Shown piece by piece: positions 1 to 6,924 of a DNA stretch of 24,289 nucleotides. Source of the stretch: CAYJAQ01 sp964368275. GTDB lineage: Bacteria > Bacillota_I > Bacilli_A > ML615J-28 > CAG-313. The stretch covers positions 1-24,289 of the forward strand of contig CAYJAQ010000019.1 in NCBI GenBank assembly GCA_964368275.1, read 5' to 3'. The position numbers and the translations under genes are program-made. A model generated the notes under the pieces. It was not told where the DNA came from. It made no database searches and was given only the letters and a program-made list of their open reading frames with translations. Each line of letters starts with the position of its first letter. The stretch's first letter is position 1.

Positions 1-25
1 ACATAGTATTTTTTTATATTATTAG

Positions 26-54
26 TTGGTTAAATCCATTAAACATGCTAGAAT
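26..54 (+). promoter_or_regulatory. Extended -10 promoter for the nuclease-like gene
   Basis: A TTGGTT -35-like hexamer (26-31) lies 17 bp upstream of TAGAAT (49-54), which is preceded by a TG dinucleotide at 46-47 (extended -10). Transcription would start near 60-62, only about 9-11 nt before the ATG at 71. This argues against the upstream TTG at 26 as a start codon, because that TTG is part of the -35 box. Confidence 0.5.
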
Positions 55-70
55 AATATTGGTGATGATT

Positions 71-793
71 ATGAATATAAATGAAATTCTCGAAACTATT
101 AAGCAAAACGAGCCTAGCACAATTGGCACTCAAAAAGAAAAAACTCTTCACAAAGTGCTTAAATATTATCTTTGTGATGATAATACTAAACATGAAGTTA
201 GAATTGATTCATATTATGCGGATGTTTTTGTTAATAATCATATCTATGAGATTCAAACTCGGTCATTTAATGCATTTCGTAACAAACTAACTTCTTTAAT
301 TCAAAAATACGAAGTTACCGTTGTCTATCCAATTGCTAATATAAAAACTATTTACAACGTTAATGAAAATGGCGAAATAGCAAGTCCACGTAAATCGCCT
401 AAAAAAGGCAACCCATTACTAATTTGTGCAGAGCAATACAAGATTAAACAGCTGCTCACTAATAATAACCTATCTTTTAAATTAGTCCTAATTGATTTAG
501 CAGAATATCGCTACGTAACTACTAACAAATATAACTGGCGAAAAACTACTAGAATTGATCAGATTCCTTCTAAAATTTGTCAAGTAATTGATTTAATAAA
601 GACAACTGACTACTTATCACTTTTGCCAGAAAAACTTCCTACTTCTTTTACTAGTGAGGAATTTCAACGACAAACTAGATTATCAAAAAGACAAGTGTCT
701 AATACTCTTTTAGTATTAAGGGAGCTACAAGTAATTAAGAAAACAGGAAATATTGGACGAAGATATGTATATGAAATAATAAAATCGAACTAG
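71..793 (+). CDS. Uncharacterised nuclease-like protein with C-terminal winged helix
   Basis: The product is a 240-residue soluble protein. Residues 40-66 carry D51-x8-E60-x-Q62 in a predicted strand-turn-strand (ADVF...YEIQTR), which resembles the PD-(D/E)xK nuclease core with Gln in place of the usual Lys. E23 in the preceding helix could be the extra acidic residue. A basic stretch (RKSPKKG) and a conserved-looking LVLIDLAEYR strand follow. Residues about 185-240 look like a winged helix-turn-helix (SEEFQRQTRLSKRQVSNTL, then a wing ending RRYVYEI). I recall similar uncharacterised Bacillota proteins with the same YEIQTR motif, but I cannot name a proven function. The start at ATG 71 was chosen because a GGTGAT sequence lies 5-10 nt upstream; ATG 65 is an alternative. 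The gene stands alone, so its DNA target is unknown. Nuclease activity is inference. Confidence 0.75.
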   Translation: MNINEILETIKQNEPSTIGTQKEKTLHKVLKYYLCDDNTKHEVRIDSYYADVFVNNHIYEIQTRSFNAFRNKLTSLIQKYEVTVVYPIANIKTIYNVNENGEIASPRKSPKKGNPLLICAEQYKIKQLLTNNNLSFKLVLIDLAEYRYVTTNKYNWRKTTRIDQIPSKICQVIDLIKTTDYLSLLPEKLPTSFTSEEFQRQTRLSKRQVSNTLLVLRELQVIKKTGNIGRRYVYEIIKSN

Positions 794-810
794 CATTATT
801 TTATTAAAAA

Positions 811-832
811 GAAAGCCCTAGGGCTTCCTTTT
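811..832. terminator. Bidirectional terminator between the nuclease-like gene and the metal ABC operon
   Basis: A perfect self-complementary stem (AAGCCC/GGGCTT, 813-826) sits between convergent genes. A T-rich run follows on the plus strand (cctttttgc) and another on the minus strand (tttcttttt), so it can serve both. Confidence 0.7.
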
Positions 833-839
833 TGCTTTT

Positions 840-1667
840 CTATGCTTTTTTGATACGAGCTTTAATCATGCCTATGATTGTTGCCAGTATGAAGAAAATT
901 AAATTAACAATAACAATTCCTGATGCTGAGGAATATTTGGTAAATCCAAAGAAAGCCACTAAGAAACAAATTATAGCAATAACAGAAGATGACCAAATAA
1001 CTTTTTTAAAACTTTTAAATAATTTCATTGATGTAAGAGCTGGAAAAATAATTAAACTAGATATTAGTAAACTTCCCATAATACGCATCCCAAGCACAAC
1101 TACAAAGGCAGTTATTATTGCTAATATAATGTTATATACTTTAGTATTTATGCCTGATGCTTTAGCAAATGATTCATCAAATGTTATTGAGAATACCCGG
1201 TTTTGATAGAAAATGTAGAGTAATAGAATTACTATTGCAAGTGGAACAATATAGTATAAATCAGTTTTTGACGCAGTAGTAATACTACCAAACATATAGC
1301 TACCTATATCGGAAGAAAAACCATTTGTTAAATTACCGACAAAATAACCAATTGCTAGTGCACTACTAGAAATTAAAGCCACTGCAGCATCACCTTTTAC
1401 AATTTTGCTATCACCAATTCTAAGCAATATATATGCAGATACAATAACGATTGGTAGAGATACAAGCATTGGCGCAGCATTTGTCGCAATAGCAACCGCT
1501 AACGCCCCAAAAGCAACATGAGATAAGCCGTCACCGATCATTGAATATCTTTTTAAAACTAGTACAACCCCTAATAAAGCTGCACATAGCGATAACAACA
1601 CACCTACTAAAAGAGGTTCCCACATATACTGGATAATGTCCGTCAGTCTACTTATTAGGCTTAACAT
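840..1667 (-). CDS. znuB: Zinc/manganese ABC transporter permease (ZnuB-type)
   Basis: This is the membrane subunit of a cluster A-I (ABC3 family) metal importer. It is about 275 residues, the usual length, with eight or so hydrophobic segments. It contains family-typical features such as ALLGVVLVLKRYSMIGDGLSH near the N terminus, GSDIG-like and ASGINT loops, and the LLISSLIIFPALTS segment. I chose ATG 1667 and not the longer frame to 1697, because GGAGGTG lies 7 nt upstream at 1674-1680. The gene overlaps the end of the ATPase gene by 20 nt, so the two are translationally coupled. It is the last gene of the zur-znuA-znuC-znuB operon. Zinc rather than manganese is inferred from the His-rich binding protein. 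Confidence 0.9.
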   Translation of the reverse strand: MLSLISRLTDIIQYMWEPLLVGVLLSLCAALLGVVLVLKRYSMIGDGLSHVAFGALAVAIATNAAPMLVSLPIVIVSAYILLRIGDSKIVKGDAAVALISSSALAIGYFVGNLTNGFSSDIGSYMFGSITTASKTDLYYIVPLAIVILLLYIFYQNRVFSITFDESFAKASGINTKVYNIILAIITAFVVVLGMRIMGSLLISSLIIFPALTSMKLFKSFKKVIWSSSVIAIICFLVAFFGFTKYSSASGIVIVNLIFFILATIIGMIKARIKKA

Positions 1668-2370
1668 TTTGAACACCTCCCATATAGTCTTTTCCAATCT
1701 CTGATTCTAAATAATCAGTAGGAGTTCCCACAAATACAACAGTATTCTCCACATGCACAACTTTGTTAACATATTTCATTGCTTCTTCCACATCATGAGT
1801 AATCATAACTATAGCAATCTCTTTTTCTCTATTGATACGTTTTAACGTTTGATTTACTTGATTAATCGTATGAATATCAAGAGCTGCGAAAGGTTCATCT
1901 AAAAAGAGAATTTTCTCTGTCGCACAAAGTGCACGTGCAATTAATACTCGTTGTTGTTGACCACCTGATAAATCACAAAATGGTTTATACTTTATATCAT
2001 GAATGTCAAATAGTTTTATATAATGGTTAGCAAGAGCACGATCTCGTTTATTATAGAACGGGTGCCATGTCATACTCTTGATTCTACCAGATAGCACAAC
2101 TTCAATAACAGAAGCTGGAAAATTTGATGGGACATTTACTTCTTGAGGTAAATAACCAATTGAGTTATTCTTCAAACCTTCTTCAAATCTTACGTTGCCA
2201 TCTAATGGTGCTATGAGGTGTAGCATTGTCTTAATAAGGGTGCTTTTACCACTACCATTTGATCCTACTAAGCAAACATAGTCACCTGTATTAATCTCTA
2301 GATTAACATTCTCTAATACCTTGCGTTTATCGTAGCCAACCTTTAAGTTTTCACAAGTTAATAGCTTCAT
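1648..2370 (-). CDS. znuC: Zinc/manganese ABC transporter ATP-binding protein (ZnuC-type)
   Basis: The 240-residue cytoplasmic ATPase powers metal import through the permease encoded downstream. All motifs are intact: Walker A GSNGSGKST (36-44), Q-loop Gln76 (LPQE), signature LSGGQ (134-138), Walker B ILFLDE with catalytic Glu159, and switch His192 (ITHD). Its start codon overlaps the stop of the binding-protein gene in an ATGA arrangement, and its end overlaps the permease gene. These overlaps show tight coupling. Family assignment is firm; Zn versus Mn cannot be decided from the ATPase. Confidence 0.93.
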   Translation of the reverse strand: MKLLTCENLKVGYDKRKVLENVNLEINTGDYVCLVGSNGSGKSTLIKTMLHLIAPLDGNVRFEEGLKNNSIGYLPQEVNVPSNFPASVIEVVLSGRIKSMTWHPFYNKRDRALANHYIKLFDIHDIKYKPFCDLSGGQQQRVLIARALCATEKILFLDEPFAALDIHTINQVNQTLKRINREKEIAIVMITHDVEEAMKYVNKVVHVENTVVFVGTPTDYLESEIGKDYMGGVQNVKPNK

Positions 2371-3302
2371 TCTAATCCTTTCTGGAGCGCATCCACATTT
2401 TTGCGCATTATCTCAATAAAGGTAACTCCTAAATTGAAATCTTCACGGCTAACATTGTGTCCTGAATGTAACAATACTAATTCAGCATTTGTCCCCTTAA
2501 CTATTTTTTCTGCAACAGCTGTGTTTAATAATTCTTTTGTATAAACAACTGGTATGTTATTCTCTTTTATTTCATTCGTCATTGTCATAATATCATCAAG
2601 TGAAGGATCTGCTTCAATTGAACAAGTATCATATACCGTTTTAAATTCTAAACCATATTGTTTGGTCAAGTAATAAAATGAGAAAGGACAGCCAAAGTAT
2701 AAGGTCTTTCTAGCAGCACCTGACACTATTTTTCGAATATTGTTATCAATTACTAATAACTCATTTACGTAAGCATCGCAATTTAATTGATAATATTCTT
2801 TATTTGTTGGGTCAATCTCGATAACTTTCTTAGTAATATCTTTAATGATAATTGCAGCGTAAAGAGGATTAGTCCAAATATGTGGATCTACATCATGGGC
2901 AATTTCTTCAATTTCGTGTTCTTCCTCATGATGAATATCATCCAAAACTATTTCTGAATTATCAGTTAATCGTAATACTTGCACACTATCTGATAGATTA
3001 GTGACTAATTTAGTAGCCCAGTTTTCTAACGCTTCGCCTACATAAACAAATAAATCACACTTCTTAACTTCAATAATATCATTAGTGGATGGGTCATACG
3101 AATGCAAGTCTTGTCCAGGCATTATGAGCATCTTGACACTTGCTTTATCACCTACGATGCTCTTTGTCATATCATAAATGGGGAAAAAAGTAGTTGCAAT
3201 TTTAAATTCACTATCTGTGTGATTACCCCACTTACAACCACTAAGTGAGCATAGTAATATTAGTATAACTAATAAACTAACTAGTCTGCTTTTTATCTTC
3301 AT
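2367..3302 (-). CDS. znuA: Zinc/manganese ABC transporter substrate-binding lipoprotein (ZnuA-type)
   Basis: This 311-residue extracytoplasmic metal-binding lipoprotein belongs to the TroA/ZnuA (cluster A-I) family. A signal peptide ends in lipobox LSGC with Cys23. Candidate metal ligands are His67 (QDLHSYD) and His141 (DPHIW). An acidic and His-rich loop (124-136, HHEEEHEIEEIAH) is typical of zinc binders. Where many homologues have a third ligand in an H/E-x-AF-x-Y motif, this protein has GCPFSFYY, followed by DTCSIEADPS and a C-terminal HSGHNVS motif. That pattern marks a separate subgroup that I recall from clostridia. AGGAGG precedes ATG 3302. The gene follows the Fur-family regulator by 9 nt. 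Zinc is the likely substrate, by inference. Confidence 0.9.
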   Translation of the reverse strand: MKIKSRLVSLLVILILLCSLSGCKWGNHTDSEFKIATTFFPIYDMTKSIVGDKASVKMLIMPGQDLHSYDPSTNDIIEVKKCDLFVYVGEALENWATKLVTNLSDSVQVLRLTDNSEIVLDDIHHEEEHEIEEIAHDVDPHIWTNPLYAAIIIKDITKKVIEIDPTNKEYYQLNCDAYVNELLVIDNNIRKIVSGAARKTLYFGCPFSFYYLTKQYGLEFKTVYDTCSIEADPSLDDIMTMTNEIKENNIPVVYTKELLNTAVAEKIVKGTNAELVLLHSGHNVSREDFNLGVTFIEIMRKNVDALQKGLE

Positions 3303-3311
3303 TATATCCTC

Positions 3312-3725
3312 CTACTTATCCTGACAATCTTTACAAATTCCATAGAGGACTATCTTGCCAGTATCAACCTTAAAATTATGATGCTTTTCAACATGCTCAA
3401 CAATTTCATCAAGGTAATCACACTCAGTATGGAACAACTTACCGCATTCAATACACTTTAAATGATAGTGCTCTTTGCATTCCTCTTCTTCATCAATAAA
3501 TTGATAACATGAACGCTCACCCTCATCAATTATAAATTTACGAACATTACCAGTCGATACTAAAACATCAAGAAAACGGTATAACGTAGCTTTGCTTACC
3601 GCACTTCCTTTACTATTAAGCAAATTTAACATATCATCTGCTGTTAAATGCTCATTTTTATGTTCTTTTAACATATCCATAATAATGTTTTTTTGTTTAG
3701 TATTATAGCCTTTAATTTGTTCCAT
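3312..3725 (-). CDS. zur: Fur-family metal-responsive repressor, probably Zur
   Basis: The product is a 137-residue DNA-binding regulator of the Fur superfamily. The N-terminal winged helix (about 8-75) contains the recognition segment VSKATLYRFLDVL. The dimerisation and metal domain has HYH near 83-85 and two CxxC pairs (CIEC and CKDC) that form the structural zinc site. It is the first gene of the operon encoding the metal importer, so zinc sensing (Zur) is the best guess. PerR, Mur or Fur specificity cannot be excluded from sequence. AAAGGAG precedes ATG 3725. A consensus promoter and a 9-7-9 palindrome over the transcription start suggest autoregulation. Confidence 0.87.
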   Translation of the reverse strand: MEQIKGYNTKQKNIIMDMLKEHKNEHLTADDMLNLLNSKGSAVSKATLYRFLDVLVSTGNVRKFIIDEGERSCYQFIDEEEECKEHYHLKCIECGKLFHTECDYLDEIVEHVEKHHNFKVDTGKIVLYGICKDCQDK

Positions 3726-3735
3726 AATAGCTCCT

Positions 3736-3760
3736 TTTGAAATTGAGACTTAATTTCAAA
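3736..3760. promoter_or_regulatory. Candidate Fur/Zur operator: 9-7-9 inverted repeat
   Basis: TTTGAAATT (3736-3744) and AATTTCAAA (3752-3760) form a perfect inverted repeat separated by 7 nt. It covers the predicted transcription start and runs to the edge of the ribosome binding site of the Fur-family gene. This is where a repressor operator is expected. The sequence is not the classical 7-1-7 Fur box or the B. subtilis Zur box. An RNA hairpin role is an alternative. Confidence 0.55.
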
Positions 3761-3763
3761 TTT

Positions 3764-3792
3764 ATTATATATTACTAAAGTCAAATTGTCAA
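3764..3792 (-). promoter_or_regulatory. Consensus sigma-A promoter of the metal-uptake operon
   Basis: On the minus strand, TTGACA (3787-3792) and TATAAT (3764-3769) are separated by exactly 17 bp. Both hexamers are full consensus. The -35 region holds a direct repeat of ATTTGAC. Transcription would start near 3757. Confidence 0.85.
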
Positions 3793-3801
3793 ATGATTTG
3801 T

Positions 3802-3831
3802 TAGAAAAAGTCATAACAACCGTTATGACTT
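3802..3831 (-). terminator. Terminator of the HAD-TPR operon
   Basis: AAGTCATAAC (3808-3817) and GTTATGACTT (3822-3831) form a perfect 10-bp stem with a 4-nt loop. On the minus strand it is followed by CTTTTTC. It starts 10 nt after the TPR gene's stop codon, and ends just before the promoter of the metal operon. Confidence 0.8.
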
Positions 3832-3840
3832 CATTATTAT

Positions 3841-4848
3841 TTATTGAACATATGAATCTATCTGATCTTTGTATTTCTTTTCTTGTGTAAGGCTATATGC
3901 TAAATGTAAGAAATACTTTTCTAAATCAGCTTTTCTCTTTTCTTGTGTATCGATAATCGTACGATCTAGTGTTTCAATAACTTCTCTGCTGGGACCATAT
4001 TGAAAACCGCGATTTTTAATAATATTCTCAGGTTCAGTTGGACTGCTAAATCGAACTTCTCCACCTGGCATTTTGTTTAAATTAGTAATGAAATTGTCAA
4101 GTGGTTGAATAGGTAAAAACTTTTGTGCAGTAACTGCAAAACTAATTGCTACCTCTTTGTCATTTAACCCCGCAAAGTATTGTGCTAATAGAAAATAACA
4201 CTTGGCAAGATGACTGCGATCATAAGAATTCCTTAATGCTTCTTTAATACGTTCCATAAACATTAGAATGTTACCACGATTACGGAGAATGTCTGCTTCT
4301 AAAATCAGCGCCTCTACATATATTGGATTATATTCTAATGCATGTTCTAGCATCTCAACTGCTTTATCAAAATCTTTCTTTTCAACTAGAATAACCGCCA
4401 TATGAAAATAGTAGTTTGTAATTGGCTCTTCAACCTGTCTAATTGAAGTTATTTCTGGATGTAAACATCTTGTGTAAAGAATGCTTTCAAAAATATTTTG
4501 AAAATTAAATAGGTTAGGGTTATTTTCATTTTTCTTGACTGGAAAGGTATCAATTAAATTAGTTAATATAGGCAAAGCTTCATCAAATTGTTTATTTTTC
4601 ATAAATTCAATTACTTTACGATATGCTTCTTGGCGTTTACCAATTTCTTGTTTTGCTATTTCAAAGATTCGCTTTTGTCCTTTTTCGCCTAAATGCTCTT
4701 CAATTAATTTAATAATCCCTTTCACAATTGCTTCACTACCTTGCATTCTTTGAAAATGAGATAATTCTTTCATTAAATAAGCAAAATCATGTTCAAAGTC
4801 ACCATTTAGATTGCTCTTAATTACCTCAACTACATCTCTGTTTTCCAT
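3841..4848 (-). CDS. TPR-repeat protein of unknown function
   Basis: The protein is 335 residues, soluble and helix-rich, with no signal peptide. The segment about 85-260 shows tetratricopeptide-like helix pairs, clearest at NYYFHMAVILVEKKDFDKAV then MLEHALEYNPIYVEALILEA, and again at KCYFLLAQYFAGLNDKEVAI. The N-terminal 80 residues are charged helices, and the C-terminal 80 residues are not recognisable. It overlaps the end of the HAD phosphatase gene by 23 nt, so translation is probably coupled and the proteins may work together, for example as scaffold and enzyme. No specific function can be assigned. Confidence 0.8.
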   Translation of the reverse strand: MENRDVVEVIKSNLNGDFEHDFAYLMKELSHFQRMQGSEAIVKGIIKLIEEHLGEKGQKRIFEIAKQEIGKRQEAYRKVIEFMKNKQFDEALPILTNLIDTFPVKKNENNPNLFNFQNIFESILYTRCLHPEITSIRQVEEPITNYYFHMAVILVEKKDFDKAVEMLEHALEYNPIYVEALILEADILRNRGNILMFMERIKEALRNSYDRSHLAKCYFLLAQYFAGLNDKEVAISFAVTAQKFLPIQPLDNFITNLNKMPGGEVRFSSPTEPENIIKNRGFQYGPSREVIETLDRTIIDTQEKRKADLEKYFLHLAYSLTQEKKYKDQIDSYVQ

Positions 4849-5698
4849 CTAAATGCTCCTTCATTTCCTTGTGTTGCTTGTTAGATATATCTACTAACTT
4901 ATTCATTAATGTCATTTTATGAATGACTAGTTTTACAATTGTCTCTAACTCACTATCTTTCGAATAATTGCTCTCACATATGTAATTTACTCGTTCATCT
5001 TTTAATAATAGCTCTACTTTGGATTTATGTTGACGCTGATATATTGCAATCGATTGTCCGCCATATTGTTTAACTAATTTCATACATGGAACATCGGTAA
5101 TTCCATCACCTAGGTAAATCATATTCTGATATGGTATCCGACGTTCTTCGTCCGGCATATTAGTATTCAAAGCTACATCATCAAGCACATCTAAGATACC
5201 TTTTGATATTCTAAATAGAAATTGTGTTTTTGTGGTAAAATTGACAACTTGTAATGGCCAATCAGCATTACCACTAGCATTGTAATGGAACTCACAAGCG
5301 TAGATTTGCTTAAAGTATTTAGCAATAGGCGTACCTTCAATAATTTCTTTTAATCCTGATGATAATATGTAATGTTCAATTTCCACGCCTAATGAATTAC
5401 CATATTCATTAATACGTGTAAACCACGACTTTACGCCTTTAAATAATACAACATCTTTTCCTAAATCCTGAAACGATGCTTTTGTCACAGGTATATCATT
5501 CTTTTTGGCTTGACGGATCATTAAATACATATATGCCAAAATTCTATCCATGTTATTCTTAACAGCAATTTTATTAGCTTCTCCCCAGAACTCATTGGCA
5601 TCCATCCCAATGCTCGGTATAAAACTGTACTCTTGCATATCTTTCGCACAAAGGGTTTTGTCAAAATCGTACATTAGGGCAATAATTGGTTTTCCCAT
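4826..5698 (-). CDS. HAD-superfamily hydrolase (predicted phosphatase)
   Basis: The product is 290 residues. HAD motif I is DFDKT with nucleophile Asp11 and acid/base Asp13. Motif II is ILSSG with Ser113 or Ser114. A motif III Lys is probably Lys157 or Lys166. Motif IV is LGDGITD with Asp198 and Asp202. The region between motifs I and II is a helical cap of C1 type. The family resembles phosphoserine-phosphatase-like HADs, but the substrate is unknown. AAGGAGG lies just upstream of ATG 5698. The gene begins an operon with the TPR protein gene, which it overlaps by 23 nt. Confidence 0.87.
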   Translation of the reverse strand: MGKPIIALMYDFDKTLCAKDMQEYSFIPSIGMDANEFWGEANKIAVKNNMDRILAYMYLMIRQAKKNDIPVTKASFQDLGKDVVLFKGVKSWFTRINEYGNSLGVEIEHYILSSGLKEIIEGTPIAKYFKQIYACEFHYNASGNADWPLQVVNFTTKTQFLFRISKGILDVLDDVALNTNMPDEERRIPYQNMIYLGDGITDVPCMKLVKQYGGQSIAIYQRQHKSKVELLLKDERVNYICESNYSKDSELETIVKLVIHKMTLMNKLVDISNKQHKEMKEHLDGKQRCS

Positions 5699-5720
5699 AG
5701 AAAGCCTCCTTCTTTACCTT

Positions 5721-5749
5721 ATTATAACTCAAAAACTTTCTTTTAGCAA
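5721..5749 (-). promoter_or_regulatory. Promoter of the HAD-TPR operon
   Basis: On the minus strand, TTGCTA (5744-5749) is 17 bp from a consensus TATAAT (5721-5726). The predicted start lies about 15 nt upstream of the HAD gene. I see no convincing terminator for the acyltransferase gene in 5699-5785, so read-through from the ABC operon is possible. Confidence 0.65.
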
Positions 5750-5785
5750 ATAAAAGATTGTAAAAGCAAAATAGTAATTAATTTT

Positions 5786-6904
5786 CTAAATGTTTTTTAT
5801 GTAAGAACGTCTTCTTTTATGAAGTACTGCATCAAACGATGACCACTGTGATTTTATTCCAGTATTATCTTCAAGATTTAGATTTGTTTCACAATATTCA
5901 ATATTATTCTTTTTAAACATTGTTAGTAAGTAGTCTAATATAACTGCGTTTATTCCCTTTTTTTGATATTCAGGTAATATACCAATTAATGCTAGATCAA
6001 GTACAGTATGTTTTTTTAAAACCCTAAGTAATCGTAGTAGTGTAGGAACAGTAAGACGCCCACCACTTTTTTGTAGTGCCGGTCCTATTGATGGAAAACA
6101 CAAACCAAAACCAATGACGTTATCCTTTTCATCACAAATTACCCCAACATAACGACGATCAACAATCAACAAAAACTGTTCAATTAGTTGCTCTTTCATT
6201 TCATCCGTAAAAGGAACTGTGCCATATAATTCTTTATAGCACTCATCTATACAGTAGAATATGCCATCTTTATATTTCTTAATAAAAGCTTTTTTCCCTT
6301 TTGTTTGATCTAAATGAAGATTATATTTTTTAAGTGTCATTTCAGCAATTCTAGCAATGCGTGGATCTAATTCCTTTGGATAGTACAATTTATGCTCTAC
6401 CCAATCTACTTCTTTTTGATAACCACACTTTTCAATAAGACCAGCATAATATTCATAATTATATTGCTCTTCAAATGTTGATAGTTGATCAAACCCTTCA
6501 ATTAGTAATCCTTCACGTTCTAAATCAGAAAATCCTAGTGGACCACAAGTAGTTGTCATACCTTCTTCGCGTGCCCAAGTTTCAAACGCATTAAATAAAC
6601 TATTAGCAACTTCTTGATCATCAATAGCATCAAATCTAGTAAAACGAGCACGTTTTTCATTGGTTTTTTCATTATGAGCAAATTGGATAATACCCGAGAT
6701 TCGCCCCACCATTACATTATCACGATATGCGTTGTAATATACACTTTTACAAGTCTTGTAATATACATTCTTATCACTAAATATCTTTTTTTCATCACCA
6801 TATAGTGGTGGGACAAAGTACGGATTGTTTTTGTACATTTTAAGTGGAAACTCTAAGAAGTCTTTTTGGAGTTTTTTTGTTGTTGCTTCTACTATTTCAA
6901 TCAT
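5786..6904 (-). CDS. GNAT-fold acyltransferase (YghO-like)
   Basis: The 372-residue protein resembles a family of long GNAT-fold proteins. The N-terminal half has the family pattern NPYFVPPL, VGRISGIIQFAHNE, then CGPLGFSDLEREGLL and a GFDQ...YNYEYYAGLIEKCGYQKEVDW-type segment. The C-terminal half (about 250-345) holds an acyl-CoA-binding-like motif (LPEYQKKGINA, near 310-319). ATG 6904 was chosen because GAGG lies 6 nt upstream; the TTG at 6916 overlaps that ribosome binding site. The gene follows the ABC exporter pair by 20 nt in what looks like one operon. Substrate is unknown. Confidence 0.75.
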   Translation of the reverse strand: MIEIVEATTKKLQKDFLEFPLKMYKNNPYFVPPLYGDEKKIFSDKNVYYKTCKSVYYNAYRDNVMVGRISGIIQFAHNEKTNEKRARFTRFDAIDDQEVANSLFNAFETWAREEGMTTTCGPLGFSDLEREGLLIEGFDQLSTFEEQYNYEYYAGLIEKCGYQKEVDWVEHKLYYPKELDPRIARIAEMTLKKYNLHLDQTKGKKAFIKKYKDGIFYCIDECYKELYGTVPFTDEMKEQLIEQFLLIVDRRYVGVICDEKDNVIGFGLCFPSIGPALQKSGGRLTVPTLLRLLRVLKKHTVLDLALIGILPEYQKKGINAVILDYLLTMFKKNNIEYCETNLNLEDNTGIKSQWSSFDAVLHKRRRSYIKNI

Positions 6905-6924
6905 ATTTTTCCTCAACTTATTTC

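Noticed and set aside
832..1206. 124-codon plus-strand reading frame
   Set aside because: It lies wholly opposite the znuB permease gene, begins just after a terminator, and its hydrophobicity mirrors the permease.
5699..5785. Terminator for the acyltransferase gene
   Set aside because: Only weak long-loop pairings were found, so no terminator was called; the interval holds the HAD promoter.
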